Numbered from the stretch's first letter, positions 36,544-47,225 are shown. The stretch is DNA of 64,000 nt from Roseburia hominis A2-183 (GCF_000225345.1 NC_015977.1:3021501-3085500), one strand, 5' to 3'. Program-made: numbers and translations. The notes: generated by a model not told the origin, from the sequence alone.

Positions 36544-37923
36544 ATGAAAGAAACAAGACCATTTTCCATGAAGGACAAAATCGGTTACACTCTTGGCGAT
36601 TTGGGATGTTGCTGTACAGAACAGTTCCGAGCCATGTATCTTGCTATTTTTTATACCCTGGTGCTGAAGGTCAACCCGGTGCACGTAGGAATCCTTATGC
36701 TTATCACAAAGCTTTGGGATGCCATAAACGATCCATTAATCGGTGCACTTGTTGACAGTCACCAGAACAAGGGTAAGGGCAAATTCATTCCGTGGATTAA
36801 ATTCTTTGCTTTTCCAACCGCAGTCCTTTGTATCTTAGGCTTCGTCAACGTAAGTAATTTTGCTTATGGTGCCCGTCTTGCTTACATGTTCATCACATAT
36901 GTTGTATATGAAATTATGTACACATGTGTAAGCGTACCATTTGGAAGTCTTTCAAGTGTTATGACAGATGATGTAAACCAACGGACCGACCTTTCACGCT
37001 TCAGAAGTCTTGGCGGCACAATCTTTATGACCGTCATCGTTATTGCCGGTCCATTATTCTTATACAAAGACAACCAGCCTGTACCAAGCCACTTCCTTAT
37101 TATGGCAGCCATCTGTGCTGTTATCGGTTTCATCTGCCTTATGTTTACATCACACTGGTGCAAGGAGCGTATTATCACCGAGCCAGTTGCCAAAGAAAAA
37201 GAGAAGCTTAACTATTTAGACGTGCTGAAAGCCATCTCCAAAAACAAAGCTTTACTTGGTGTTATGTTATCCAGCTTTATTGGTATCGTTGGTGCCGGTA
37301 TGGTAAACGGCTTAAATACCTACTTATTCCGTGACTATTTCGGAAATGTCGCCATTATGGCAGTTTCAGGCATGTTAAGCGTTATCTGGTCGCTTATCGC
37401 ATTCATTGGGACAAAATTTGTTGCAAAGAAATTTGGAAAGAAAGAATGGATTATGTATAGTGCAACTTTCTCAGTTGTTGTTTATGCTATTTTATTCTTT
37501 TTCCCTCTTGAGAACCCAATGCTCTTTATTATTATCAACGGAATCTGTTATCTTGGTGTCAGCGGTTTCCAGGTATTAGTCTGGGCCCTTGTAAATGACG
37601 CAATTGACTATCAGGAACTTCAGACCGGAAAACGTAACGAAGGTATCGTGTACTCTGCATATACATTTTTCCGTAAGCTTGCTAATGCCGTATCCGGAAG
37701 TATGAGCAGCTTTGCACTTGCAATCGCAGGCTTTAACGTAAATGAGGCCGTTCAGAGCGAAGCATTCTCCGGACGTCTCTGGAAAACATATACCGGATTA
37801 TATGTAGCCGGGTACTTATTAGCTGTACTTGTATTAAAGTTTGTATACCCTCTTACAAAAGAGAAAACAGCTGAAATGTTACAGAATTTATCAGACAAAC
37901 GAAATGCTGCAAACGCAGAATAA
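36544..37923 (+). CDS. GPH-family (MelB-like) sugar or glycoside transporter
   Basis: A 459-residue transporter with about 12 membrane helices of the glycoside-pentoside-hexuronide:cation symporter family. Signature parts are KIGYTLGDLGCC, LWDAINDPLIGALVD, RFRSLGG and the late WALVNDAIDYQELQTGKRNEG. It would import a small organic solute with sodium or protons. The following hydrolase and reductase suggest a conjugated plant or host compound rather than a plain sugar. Confidence 0.88.
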   Translation: MKETRPFSMKDKIGYTLGDLGCCCTEQFRAMYLAIFYTLVLKVNPVHVGILMLITKLWDAINDPLIGALVDSHQNKGKGKFIPWIKFFAFPTAVLCILGFVNVSNFAYGARLAYMFITYVVYEIMYTCVSVPFGSLSSVMTDDVNQRTDLSRFRSLGGTIFMTVIVIAGPLFLYKDNQPVPSHFLIMAAICAVIGFICLMFTSHWCKERIITEPVAKEKEKLNYLDVLKAISKNKALLGVMLSSFIGIVGAGMVNGLNTYLFRDYFGNVAIMAVSGMLSVIWSLIAFIGTKFVAKKFGKKEWIMYSATFSVVVYAILFFFPLENPMLFIIINGICYLGVSGFQVLVWALVNDAIDYQELQTGKRNEGIVYSAYTFFRKLANAVSGSMSSFALAIAGFNVNEAVQSEAFSGRLWKTYTGLYVAGYLLAVLVLKFVYPLTKEKTAEMLQNLSDKRNAANAE

Positions 37924-37947
37924 CTTCAGAAACCGAGGTATCTTGCA

Positions 37948-38700
37948 TTGACAAAACAAGTTGAAATAACAAACCGCTCAGGTCATGTCTTACGCGGAAT
38001 TGTAAATATTCCGGATGAAGGCTCGCGCTTCCCCGCCATCATTAACGTACACGGATTTACCGGAAATAAAAGCGGATACAAAAATATCTATACCCACACA
38101 GCCAGATTTCTGGCTGAAAACGGATTTGCCAGCGTCCGCTTTGATTTATACGGAAATGGCGAAAGCGACGGTGAGTTCGAGGACATGACATTCACCGGTA
38201 TCTTACATGATATCGAAGATATTATAAACTGGACAAAACAGCAGGATTTTGCCAATCCTGATAAAATTATTTTATCAGGCCAGAGCATGGGCGGCTATGC
38301 AGCTGCCACTGCTGCGCCTATCGTTAATCCACATGCTCTCATACTCATGTGCCCGGGAGCCGGCATGTGGTTTGGATGTAAAGACCGCGCCGAGGCAATG
38401 GAAGCACAGGGAATCACAAAAGCAGATATAGAAGGGCTTTGCTTCCCTACTTCTTTTAACCATGATTTATATCAGTATGAACCGTTTTCATCCGCAGCGG
38501 GATATACAGGTGCTGTTCTTCTTATCAGAGGAACGGCAGACGATCTGGTAGATGATGCTACCTGTCATCGATATGAAGCACTCTATAATGGCAAATGCAG
38601 TTACAAAACAATTGAAGGCGCAAATCACAACTTTGCAAGCGGTTCTGCAAGAGCTGAATTAGACAGGCTCATATTAGAGTTTTTAACACCATTGAAATAA
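37948..38700 (+). CDS. Alpha/beta hydrolase, esterase-like
   Basis: A 250-residue serine hydrolase. Oxyanion region NVHGFTGNKSG, nucleophile Ser in GQSMGGYAAA, Asp in RGTADDLVDD, His in EGANHNF. It resembles cinnamoyl or feruloyl esterases. The start is a TTG at 37948 with GAGG about 10 bases before it and is the only good candidate. It is 24 bp after the transporter gene and should cleave the imported substrate. Confidence 0.85.
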   Translation: MTKQVEITNRSGHVLRGIVNIPDEGSRFPAIINVHGFTGNKSGYKNIYTHTARFLAENGFASVRFDLYGNGESDGEFEDMTFTGILHDIEDIINWTKQQDFANPDKIILSGQSMGGYAAATAAPIVNPHALILMCPGAGMWFGCKDRAEAMEAQGITKADIEGLCFPTSFNHDLYQYEPFSSAAGYTGAVLLIRGTADDLVDDATCHRYEALYNGKCSYKTIEGANHNFASGSARAELDRLILEFLTPLK

Positions 38701-38729
38701 GATAATCACTTTGAAAGGATGTGTGCACA

Positions 38730-40664
38730 ATGAAATTATTAGAGCCCATTAAAGTTGGAAACATTGAATTTAAAAACCGTATTATGTTTCCCCCACTTAC
38801 AACAGGATACGAAGAAAAAGATGGATCTATCGGCGAACAGAGTTTTCGTTTCTATGAGCGCCTTGCAAAAGGTGGTGTTGGATACATTGTCATTGGAGAC
38901 GTTGCTCCTCTTTCAACATTCTCTCCTACACCAAAACTTTACTCTCCTCAACAGGCAGAAGGCTTCCAGCGGCTTGCCGATGCATGTCATAAATACGGTG
39001 CAAAGCTTGGAATCCAGCTGTTCCATCCAGACTATAACGTCGCAGCTTTAAACGAAATGTTTCACCAGGGAAAAATGCAGGAGGCAAGAGCCAAACTTCA
39101 CCATGATATGCAGCACTTTGTAAATGAAGTAACTGCGGAAGAACTGGATGAAATTATTAAGCACATGGAAAATTGTGCTGTTTTAGCCCACAAAGCAGGC
39201 GTTGACTGTATCGAAGTACATGGAGACCGCCTTGTCGGATCGCTCTGCTCTCCTATTTTAAATCACAGAACAGATGAATATGGCGGAGACCTTGCAAACC
39301 GTACACGTTTCGCCTTAACTCTTGTACGACGTTTAAAAGCAATTGTCCCAGATATGGTTATCGACTACAAGCTTCCAATCGTAACTCCTCTTGGAGATAA
39401 CGGCTTTCGGGGAAAAGGTGGTCTTCCACTTGATGAGGCCTGCATTTTTGCAAAAGAATTAGAAGCTGCCGGTGTTGACACATTGCATGTCGCGCAGGCT
39501 AACCACACCGGAAATATGGGGGATACCATTCCTGCTATGGGGACACAGCCATATGGTTTTATGGTTTCATACTCTAAAAAAATCAAGGAACTCGTTTCCA
39601 TTCCCGTATCCGTGGTTGGTCGTATTGTAACACCAGAAGCTGCTGAAGCCGTTATTACAAATGGCTCTGCTGACATCGTTGCACTCGGGCGTTCACTGCT
39701 TACCGATCCTGATTTTGCAAACAAGTGTGCCGATGGACACTGCTGCGATGTCAGAACATGTATGATGTGTAATAAAGGATGTACAGACAATATCCAAAAC
39801 CGTGCATTCCTAAGCTGTGTATTAAATGCCGAGAATGGTTATGAGACAAGCCGTCAGATTACTCCTGCAGTCACAGCAAAGCGAATTGCAATTATCGGTG
39901 CAGGAATTGCAGGACTTGAAGCAGCACGTGTCGCCGCTCTGAGAGGCCATCAGGTAACTATATTTGAAAAGTCACTCCAGATCGGTGGTCAGCTTCTTAT
40001 TGCCAGCGTTCCACCCCGAAAAGAAGAAATGATGAGAAGCATTAACTACTATCTTAACGTGCTTCCCGAATTATCAGTGACATTCCGTCTGGGTCAGGAA
40101 TTTACCGGAAAAGACTATGATTCGTTTGATGAAGTAATTGTTGCAACAGGTGCAACGAATGCAATCATTCCCGTTCCGGGCAAAGATCTTCCAATCGTTA
40201 CAAGTGCATGGGATATTCTTGCTAAAAAAGAAATTGTATTCGGCAACGTATCTGTCATCGGCGGTGGTCTTGTAGGTGTTGAAACTGCGGAATACCTTGC
40301 TGCCCGCGGATGTAACGTTACAATTATTGAAATGATGGATCAGATTGCAAAGGAAGAAAGCAGCACGATTCTCCCAACTTTGATGAGTGAATTAGAGCAT
40401 TCCAATGTCCAGATCCTTACCTCTGCAAAACTATCAGAGATCAATGACCATGCAGTTATTGTTGAGAAAACAGAAAATGAAAAAACCTCGGTCTTAGAGA
40501 TCAGATCGGATTTCGTTGTAATGGCTGTTGGTGCAAGAAAGAATCTTCCGGATCTTTCGGCTTGTCCGCTCCCGCTTCATTATATTGGCGATTGTGCCGG
40601 AGAGCGTCCGAGCAATATCGATCATGCCATTAAATCAGCATATGATGCCGCATGTGAAATATAA
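38730..40664 (+). CDS. Fe-S/FAD old-yellow-enzyme reductase (enoate or dienoyl-CoA reductase type)
   Basis: A 644-residue three-part enzyme. An FMN TIM barrel (about residues 1-335, PLTTGY and HRTDEYGGDLANRTRF) is followed by a 4Fe-4S Cys cluster (CMMCNKGC then C) and a C-terminal FAD/NAD(P) module (IGAGIAGLEAARVAALRGH, VIGGGLVGVETAEYL). This is the 2,4-dienoyl-CoA reductase/BaiCD/NADH:flavin oxidoreductase layout, which reduces activated C=C bonds. The ATG at 38730 is used; an in-frame GTG lies nine bases earlier. Substrate unknown, perhaps an aromatic acrylate. Confidence 0.88.
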   Translation: MKLLEPIKVGNIEFKNRIMFPPLTTGYEEKDGSIGEQSFRFYERLAKGGVGYIVIGDVAPLSTFSPTPKLYSPQQAEGFQRLADACHKYGAKLGIQLFHPDYNVAALNEMFHQGKMQEARAKLHHDMQHFVNEVTAEELDEIIKHMENCAVLAHKAGVDCIEVHGDRLVGSLCSPILNHRTDEYGGDLANRTRFALTLVRRLKAIVPDMVIDYKLPIVTPLGDNGFRGKGGLPLDEACIFAKELEAAGVDTLHVAQANHTGNMGDTIPAMGTQPYGFMVSYSKKIKELVSIPVSVVGRIVTPEAAEAVITNGSADIVALGRSLLTDPDFANKCADGHCCDVRTCMMCNKGCTDNIQNRAFLSCVLNAENGYETSRQITPAVTAKRIAIIGAGIAGLEAARVAALRGHQVTIFEKSLQIGGQLLIASVPPRKEEMMRSINYYLNVLPELSVTFRLGQEFTGKDYDSFDEVIVATGATNAIIPVPGKDLPIVTSAWDILAKKEIVFGNVSVIGGGLVGVETAEYLAARGCNVTIIEMMDQIAKEESSTILPTLMSELEHSNVQILTSAKLSEINDHAVIVEKTENEKTSVLEIRSDFVVMAVGARKNLPDLSACPLPLHYIGDCAGERPSNIDHAIKSAYDAACEI

Positions 40665-40732
40665 AAGGTTTTTTCCCTATTCGTACCCAGTATATATTCA
40701 CATTCGCAGAATATCTGCAGACATGAAATTAC

Positions 40733-40757
40733 GGGCGTGTCAGTTTCTGACACGCCC
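40733..40757. terminator. Terminator between convergent genes
   Basis: GGGCGTGTCAG (40733-40743) pairs perfectly with CTGACACGCCC (40747-40757) between the convergent reductase and chemoreceptor genes. T runs are weak on both sides. Confidence 0.6.
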
Positions 40758-40801
40758 GCTTTCATTCTCATCTTATCATTTGTATTCTTGCCGCAGTCTT
40801 C

Positions 40802-42583
40802 CTACAACCGGAAATGCTCCATGCTGTCTGCAAGCACTTTCATGTCGCCCTCCAGCTTCTCGATCATTCCACTGGAGCGCTCCACCGTTCCCTCCAGCTC
40901 AGTTGTCATACTGGAAGTCTCCTCCGTGGATGCCGCATTATCTGTCGCAAGATGCGTCAGCACCTCGATGCTCTGGGTAACTTTCTCACGCTCCTCATTC
41001 GCAGTGCGGATCATATCCGTCACCACGCGGATGGAATTCGTGCACGCCTCCAGTGCCTTCTGCATATCCAGAAACATCTCGCTGGTATGATTCAGCGCCT
41101 CTACCTGCTGCTTCGACGCATCATTCATCTGTACCATAATGCCCATCGACTTCTCGGAATTCTCTGTCAGCTCTCCGATAATGTCGTTAATCTCATGCGC
41201 TGTATCTGCCGACTGTGTCGCAAGACTTCCGATCTCTTCCGCAACTACCGCAAATCCGCGTCCGGCTTCTCCCGCGCGCGCCGCCTCGATCGAAGCATTC
41301 AGTGAAAGCAGATTCGTCTGATCTGCGATCTCACTGATCAGCGTCGCCGCCTTGCTGATCTTATTGACGGATGCATTGGTACTCTCCGTCTGTGTATACA
41401 TCGACTCGATATCCGCCTCTGTCTTATTGTTCGTATCGATCAATTCACGAAGCTTAGCGAGCGACTTATCGGAATACTCCTGCATCTGATTGGCATTGCC
41501 GACCAGTTCTTCCATCTCGCTGGAGATCTTCTCGATGCCTTCCGCGATCGTCATGATACCGTTGGACGCTTCCGTCGTGGATCCTGCCTGCGTCGTGCTG
41601 TTTTCCGCAATCTCATTGACGGCAACCGCAACGTTTCCGATGGACTCCTGCATCGAGGAGAAATTACCAGTAAACGACTGCAGTGCATTCCGCAGATCTG
41701 TTGATGCCGTGCTGATGCTTCCTATCAGGGAAACAATCTGCTTCTGCGCGGCATTGAGTGCCTCTGCCGTGTCTCCCAGCTCGTTCTTCTCCCTTACGTT
41801 CACGGTCGTTGTCAGATCTCCGTCGGAAAGTCTGGATGCCAGCCCCTGGATCTCCACCAGCGGCTTGCAGAGCTTCGCCGCATAGATTCTCGCCCACACG
41901 AACGCCATCACAAGCATAACAGCCATCATTATGACTATCACAATGCAGAGAACCTCGAACTTCTGGTTGATGCGTCCTTCCACACCCGTCATCTCTACCT
42001 GCATGTCATCGACGTAGTTACCGGTGGAGACTGCCCATCCCCACGGTGCAAACAACTCGGAATATGCTACCTTCGGCGCAACCGTCACACCGTCAGCCTT
42101 CGTAAAGTAAAATTCATTGAATCCGCCTCCATCGGCACTGTTACAGACCTTCATAATCTCCTGGATGATCATGACACCATTCTGATCCTCCAGATCGTAG
42201 CGGTTATTTCCTTCCTGCTCCGCCAGAATCGGATGCATTACCAGATTGTAATCCGTATCATCAATCCAGAAATATCCGCTTCTGTCATCGCGGTAACGCA
42301 TGGCGCGGACGATCTCCTTCGCTTCTGCTTTCGCTTCTTCCTCTGTCAGTTCCCCTGCCTGGCTCTTATCATATTCTGCCTGCAGCACAGCAATCACCGT
42401 CTGGACCTCAGACTTGATCTCTGTGTTGTAACCGGAATCCATCGCACTTTCATATTCCGTCAGCGCCATATTGGTCGTATTCCGGATACTGAAAATGGAA
42501 GTTGCCCCAAGCAACAGGGATGCCAGTAATACCAGCATCAGACAGGTCATCGTTAACGTATGTTTCACACTTCTTCTGTTCAT
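40802..42583 (-). CDS. Membrane chemoreceptor with Cache sensor
   Basis: A 593-residue methyl-accepting chemotaxis protein. One membrane helix at residues 9-30, a single-Cache sensor outside ([34 protein letters not shown]), a second helix near 210-232, a HAMP linker, and the signalling hairpin tip [20 protein letters not shown]. It responds to an unknown small ligand. Single gene with its own terminator. Confidence 0.93.
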   Translation of the reverse strand: MNRRSVKHTLTMTCLMLVLLASLLLGATSIFSIRNTTNMALTEYESAMDSGYNTEIKSEVQTVIAVLQAEYDKSQAGELTEEEAKAEAKEIVRAMRYRDDRSGYFWIDDTDYNLVMHPILAEQEGNNRYDLEDQNGVMIIQEIMKVCNSADGGGFNEFYFTKADGVTVAPKVAYSELFAPWGWAVSTGNYVDDMQVEMTGVEGRINQKFEVLCIVIVIMMAVMLVMAFVWARIYAAKLCKPLVEIQGLASRLSDGDLTTTVNVREKNELGDTAEALNAAQKQIVSLIGSISTASTDLRNALQSFTGNFSSMQESIGNVAVAVNEIAENSTTQAGSTTEASNGIMTIAEGIEKISSEMEELVGNANQMQEYSDKSLAKLRELIDTNNKTEADIESMYTQTESTNASVNKISKAATLISEIADQTNLLSLNASIEAARAGEAGRGFAVVAEEIGSLATQSADTAHEINDIIGELTENSEKSMGIMVQMNDASKQQVEALNHTSEMFLDMQKALEACTNSIRVVTDMIRTANEEREKVTQSIEVLTHLATDNAASTEETSSMTTELEGTVERSSGMIEKLEGDMKVLADSMEHFRL

Positions 42584-42711
42584 ACCATGCCGCCTTCCTT
42601 GTTGTGATTCCGCACAACTCTTCTGTGTTTCTCATTATTTTTATTGTACTTTATGTACAAAAATCATGCAATGGTACTTCCTTACCAAAAGTGAAACATT
42701 TCTCAACAGAC

Positions 42712-43365
42712 CTACGCATTCAGGAAATCTCTGATCTCCTCCGGTTCGCGGACAAAATGATCTGCACCATGTTCTTTTAAGAACGCTTCCTCCCGGAATC
42801 CCCACAGGACGGAAATGCACGGCAGACCGGAATTTTTCGCTGTCATCACATCCACCTCGGAATCTCCGACATACACGGCGCCCTCCTTTGGCATGCCAAG
42901 CTCCTTTAATGCCGCATAGACCGTATCCGGCGCCGGTTTTTTCGCCACTCCGGCACTCTCGCCGATTGCCACTTTCACAATTCCCTCAAAATAAATCTCC
43001 GCCAGTTCCTTCACCGCAGAATCCGGCTTGTTCGACACGATCGCAAGCGCATATCCGTCCGCCTTCAGTTCCCGGAGCAGATCAATCACTCCGTCATAGG
43101 CTTTTGTATTGTCATTGCAGTGAATATCATAATACTCCCGGAAAATCGCAAGCGTCTGCTCAAAGACTTCCGGTGCCGTTCCCTCCGGAACCGCCAGCTC
43201 GATCAGGCGCGCCACACCGTTTCCGACAAACCGGCGCACATCATCCAGTGTGCGCTCCGGCATATTCATCCTGCGCAGCGCATAGTTTGTCGCTTTTGTC
43301 AGATCCTCCAGTGTATACAAAAGTGTTCCATCCAGATCAAAAATGACTGTCTCGTATTTCTTCAT
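42712..43365 (-). CDS. gph: HAD phosphatase, phosphoglycolate phosphatase-like
   Basis: A 217-residue HAD hydrolase with nucleophile Asp in VIFDLDGTLLYT, Ser/Thr motif IVSNKPD, Lys in KKPAPDTV and acidic GDSEVDVMTA. The four-helix cap fits phosphoglycolate phosphatase, though many phosphomonoesterases share it. Confidence 0.85.
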   Translation of the reverse strand: MKKYETVIFDLDGTLLYTLEDLTKATNYALRRMNMPERTLDDVRRFVGNGVARLIELAVPEGTAPEVFEQTLAIFREYYDIHCNDNTKAYDGVIDLLRELKADGYALAIVSNKPDSAVKELAEIYFEGIVKVAIGESAGVAKKPAPDTVYAALKELGMPKEGAVYVGDSEVDVMTAKNSGLPCISVLWGFREEAFLKEHGADHFVREPEEIRDFLNA

Positions 43366-43435
43366 TCTCCCACTCCTCTTCGCCTCACGTGTGCATTACG
43401 CGCATTGCATGTCGTTCTGCATGTCTGCGCATCTC

Positions 43436-44464
43436 TTATTTTACGCTGACTTCTCCCGCCAGTACCCGCTTGTAATCTTCGTAATTCTTCGCAAGCAGTG
43501 CCGGTGTGTCCAGTCCGTACGGACATTTGCTCTTGCATTTGTTACAGTGCAGGCAGCCCTCAATTTTTTTCATCTTCGCCTGCATCTCCGGCGTCAGCTG
43601 TGCCTCCGACGGCGCGCGGCGCAGCATCAGGGACATTCTCGCACAGTTGTTGATCTCAATTCCGGCAGGACATGGCATGCAGTAACCGCAGCCACGGCAG
43701 AATTCGCCCGAGAGTTCTTTTCTGTCATGCTCGATCACCGCTGCGATCTCCTCCGTCATGACCGGCGGATGTTCAATGTAGGAAATGAACTCGTCCAGTT
43801 CCCGCTCTCTCTGCACGCCCCAGATTGGCAGCACATTCTCATACTGTGCCTCAAACGCGTACGCTGCAGCCGAATTGTTGATCAATCCTCCCGAGAGCGC
43901 TTTCATTGCAATAAATCCCATTCCCGCCTGCTTACACTTCTCCACCAGCTCGATGTCCTTCTCTGTCGCCAGATAGCAGAACGGGAACTGAAGCGTCTCA
44001 TAAAGTCCTGACTCGATCGCCTCATCTGCCACGGCAAGCCGGTGGTTCGTGATACCGATGTGGCGGATTTTTCCCTGTGCCTTCGCTTCCAGCATCGCCT
44101 CGTAAAGTCCGGTTCCGTCGCCCGGCTTCGGGCAGAAGGATGGATTGTGGAACTGATAGATGTCAATGTAATCCGTGCGCAGATTGTGCAGGGAAATGCC
44201 AAGCTGCTCCCAGAATTCATCCGCATTGGCAGCCGCCGTCTTCGTCGCAATATAGACTTTTTCCCGCATGCCCTCAAACGCTTCGCCAAGCTTCTCCTCG
44301 CTGTCCGTGTAGAACCGCGCGGTATCAAAAAAAGTGATGCCGGCATCATATGCCTTTCGCGCCAGCTTCACGGCATCCTCCGTGCTGATCCGCTGGATCG
44401 GAAGTGCGCCAAACCCGTTCTTATTGACGGTAATCCCTGTTTTTCCAAGTGTCACTCTCTCCAT
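43436..44464 (-). CDS. Aldo/keto reductase with C-terminal ferredoxin-like clusters
   Basis: A 342-residue aldo/keto reductase barrel (FDTARFYTDSEEKLGEAF; Tyr and Lys in YIATKTA) with a C-terminal Cys-rich part: CRGCGYCMPCPAGIEINNC and CLHCNKCKSKCPYG, two 4Fe-4S sites. This Fe-S subclass is widespread in anaerobes; substrates are mostly unknown. Confidence 0.88.
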   Translation of the reverse strand: MERVTLGKTGITVNKNGFGALPIQRISTEDAVKLARKAYDAGITFFDTARFYTDSEEKLGEAFEGMREKVYIATKTAAANADEFWEQLGISLHNLRTDYIDIYQFHNPSFCPKPGDGTGLYEAMLEAKAQGKIRHIGITNHRLAVADEAIESGLYETLQFPFCYLATEKDIELVEKCKQAGMGFIAMKALSGGLINNSAAAYAFEAQYENVLPIWGVQRERELDEFISYIEHPPVMTEEIAAVIEHDRKELSGEFCRGCGYCMPCPAGIEINNCARMSLMLRRAPSEAQLTPEMQAKMKKIEGCLHCNKCKSKCPYGLDTPALLAKNYEDYKRVLAGEVSVK

Positions 44465-44534
44465 TTTTTTGCCTCCACATTTTTCTTACACACATTGCCC
44501 GCTAAAAAGCTACATCTCTGTTGCTTTCCTGATA

Positions 44535-46517
44535 CTATTTCAGATAAGGAAAGAATACTTCACTCTTTTCCTTTTTGTCAAACATGTTGTTGTACTGCAA
44601 AATATTATAGTTCCGGATCCAGTCCGCTTCCTCCCCCGTCGCTTCCTCGATATGCAAAAATCCTCCGGCAGACTTGGAATAATAGCCTCTGGAATTGATT
44701 GCCGGAATGGTCTCCATCATGTCCGCGAGGAACTGATTGTACGCCGGAAGCTCTATTCCTGCCCTCTCCAGTGCCAGCGTCGAGAGATAATTGATGCTGG
44801 TGACCGGCAGTTCCACCTCCGTGCTCTCATAGTTCGTCCAGATGAAAAACGGTATCGTATACAGATCTTCCAGTTCATCCTCGGTCAGTCCCGAAAGTCC
44901 CTTGCCGTTTAAGTTCGGATAAAAGCTGGACGAAAGGCTCGGCTGGTGATCGCCGAAAAATACGATCTCCACCGGATCATCCACATTTTGAAAATAGGAG
45001 ATCAGATACTCCAACGCCGAATCACTCTCGTGCACCAGAGAGAGATACTGATTGACATCCGGATAGTTTAAGCCCAGCAGGCGTACCTTCTCATCAAAAT
45101 TATCGTACTTTTCCGTATAACCGCCATGGTTCTGCATGGAAATGCTCATGATGAACAGATCCTCATTCGCCGCACGGCTCTCATAGCGGTCAATGATTTT
45201 CTCATACAGTTCCCGGTCGGTAATATATTCCCGCAGAAGCTTCGTCTGGTCAAAATCGTCGATAAAATGTGTCTCATCAAACCCGAGATCCGGATACACT
45301 GCATTGCGGCTCCATCCGGTCTCATAGTACGGATGCATTGCCACACAGGTATAACCGTCGTTCTTTAAGTTGGACACAATCGAGGTCGGCGTCTTGGAAA
45401 TATACTGCTGGTATACCACGGAACCGCTCGGCAGAAATGCCATGGAGTTCCCGGTCATAAACTCCCACTCCGAATTCGGCGTCTTCGCACCGAACACGGA
45501 AGACAGCGCATATCCGTGAATGGCATTCTCCTTCAGGGAGTGGAAATAAGGCGCCACATCAATATTCGTGGAAAAATCTCCCACCACCGAAAGATCCGCA
45601 TACGACTCGCTCATGACCACGATAATGGCCGGCTTTTCTCCCGGATCAGCCGCCACATCCGCATATGCCGAGGCAGCGTCTTTCTCTCCCTGCTTCTTCC
45701 CGCCGCTATCACCGCCAGAATACTGTTCTTCCAGCGCTTTCACCGCCTCACTGGAATACCCGTCGGGCGCAGCGATAAAACAATCTCTTACACTCAGCAC
45801 AAAATTCAGAATATATCCGTTGCGGTAGCTTCCTTTCTGCTCCCAGGTCTCTGTCACTATGTACTCCGTCTTATGACCGATATACACGCCGCTCAGCACG
45901 GCAAGAGAGATACAGATGATCGCCATCGGCACTCTCTTTTTAAAGGAAACGTGAAGCTTGCGGATCAGCGCCACATAGAGCGTGGAAATCAGAATCACAT
46001 AGCCCGCCCGGTCATCCATCACGAACTCATAATTGCCCGCCACCGAAAGTCCGGTCTGGATGGATTTCAGGTCGCTGAAAATAAATTCGTTCCCGCGGAA
46101 CAGATATACGAAATAGTTGATTCCCGCCAATGACACCAGAAAAATGTGGGAAATCATGCAGGTAAGTCCCGTATTATTGGTAAAAACCTGTACCGCCAGA
46201 AATACCACCAGACAGCACAAGATATTGAGCAGCATCTTCGGCTGTGTGATCTTGGCGCGAAGCTCTGCATCCAGCAGCAGATACTGCACATGATACGCCG
46301 TGAAAATACTGCTGGCGCCGATCATCAGTCCGGTCCAGACCCACGGGATCTTCTCTGACAGTTCCACCTCCAGGCTCTTAAATAGGAAGTAGCACGCTCC
46401 GAATACCGGCAGCGCCCACACCGAAAAGCCGATTTTCCAGAACAATACCGCGGCAAAGATCATCGCCACCGCAAGTCTGCCCAAATTACCCTTGTCAAAA
46501 TATAATTTTATTTTCAT
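44535..46517 (-). CDS. LtaS-family lipoteichoic acid synthase-like membrane sulfatase fold enzyme
   Basis: A 660-residue protein with about five to six N-terminal membrane helices (to about residue 215) and an outer sulfatase-fold domain. It has a metal Glu in VVMSESYADL, the likely nucleophile Thr in FGAKTPNSEWEFMTG, and a metal site FFGDHQPSL. LtaS transfers glycerol phosphate from phosphatidylglycerol to build lipoteichoic acid; close relatives modify other polymers. Promoter TTGACA-16-TAAAAT lies upstream. Confidence 0.85.
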   Translation of the reverse strand: MKIKLYFDKGNLGRLAVAMIFAAVLFWKIGFSVWALPVFGACYFLFKSLEVELSEKIPWVWTGLMIGASSIFTAYHVQYLLLDAELRAKITQPKMLLNILCCLVVFLAVQVFTNNTGLTCMISHIFLVSLAGINYFVYLFRGNEFIFSDLKSIQTGLSVAGNYEFVMDDRAGYVILISTLYVALIRKLHVSFKKRVPMAIICISLAVLSGVYIGHKTEYIVTETWEQKGSYRNGYILNFVLSVRDCFIAAPDGYSSEAVKALEEQYSGGDSGGKKQGEKDAASAYADVAADPGEKPAIIVVMSESYADLSVVGDFSTNIDVAPYFHSLKENAIHGYALSSVFGAKTPNSEWEFMTGNSMAFLPSGSVVYQQYISKTPTSIVSNLKNDGYTCVAMHPYYETGWSRNAVYPDLGFDETHFIDDFDQTKLLREYITDRELYEKIIDRYESRAANEDLFIMSISMQNHGGYTEKYDNFDEKVRLLGLNYPDVNQYLSLVHESDSALEYLISYFQNVDDPVEIVFFGDHQPSLSSSFYPNLNGKGLSGLTEDELEDLYTIPFFIWTNYESTEVELPVTSINYLSTLALERAGIELPAYNQFLADMMETIPAINSRGYYSKSAGGFLHIEEATGEEADWIRNYNILQYNNMFDKKEKSEVFFPYLK

Positions 46518-46567
46518 ATGTTTCCTTATTTACGCTTTCTTTACATATTTTTTGCATGCCAACGTTA

Positions 46568-46595
46568 ATTTTATCATGACTTGTGCGTTTGTCAA
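46568..46595 (-). promoter_or_regulatory. Promoter of the LtaS-like gene
   Basis: On the minus strand TTGACA (46590-46595), 16-bp spacer, TAAAAT (46568-46573), about 50 bp before the ATG. Confidence 0.65.
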
Positions 46596-46631
46596 TTTCC
46601 CAAACCTTAAACTTTTCAAAAGAGGCGCAAA

Positions 46632-47212
46632 ATGAGGCTCGCACACAGGGCGGAGAATAGATTGCCGGTCACAATAAAATGTAAGATGCAATAAAGTTCC
46701 AGATAGAAACAGTGCATAGGATATTCGTTGGAACAAAATGCGAGAATTTCTTCTCTGCCGCTTTTTATATCCAATTCCGTGTCTTTCCACGTTTTGACAA
46801 TCCGCGGGATGTGTCCGACACGCCGCAGACAATGAGCGGACTTTTTAGTGTTCCTAACATCACCGCTTCACAGACAATATAAAACCGCGCGAACCGAAAC
46901 TCGTTGGCATCTGCTATTGAAAATAAGGCAGATGCCAATTCAGACATCGGCTTCGCGCGGTTATGTTTTGTTCATTGGTGATGTAAGGAACACACAAAAG
47001 TCCTTAAATTGTCTGTCGGCCTGCGGACACACCCGCGGAGTGCTCAAAACTTGGAAAAACACGGATCATCACAGATGTAAAAAGCGGCAGAGTTAGAAAT
47101 TCCGTATTTTGCGATCCGAATTCCTACGCACTGTTTCTATTCTGGAACTCTGCTGTACTTACTGTTATCGTATCACTGCCAGTCTATTCTCCGCCCTGTG
47201 TACCAGCCTCAT
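46632..47212. repeat. Giant hairpin element, copy C
   Basis: A 581-bp imperfect inverted repeat between the flippase stop (47226) and the LtaS-like gene. The base is ATGAGGCT/AGCCTCAT, then a perfect 19-bp stem (46643-46661 with 47183-47201) unrelated in sequence to the bases of A and B. Mid-arms resemble A, and the apical module is kept, with TTGGCATCTGC/GCAGATGCCAA (46904-46914 with 46928-46938). Same orientation as copy A. Confidence 0.85.
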
Positions 47213-47225
47213 ATCACAGGCGGCG

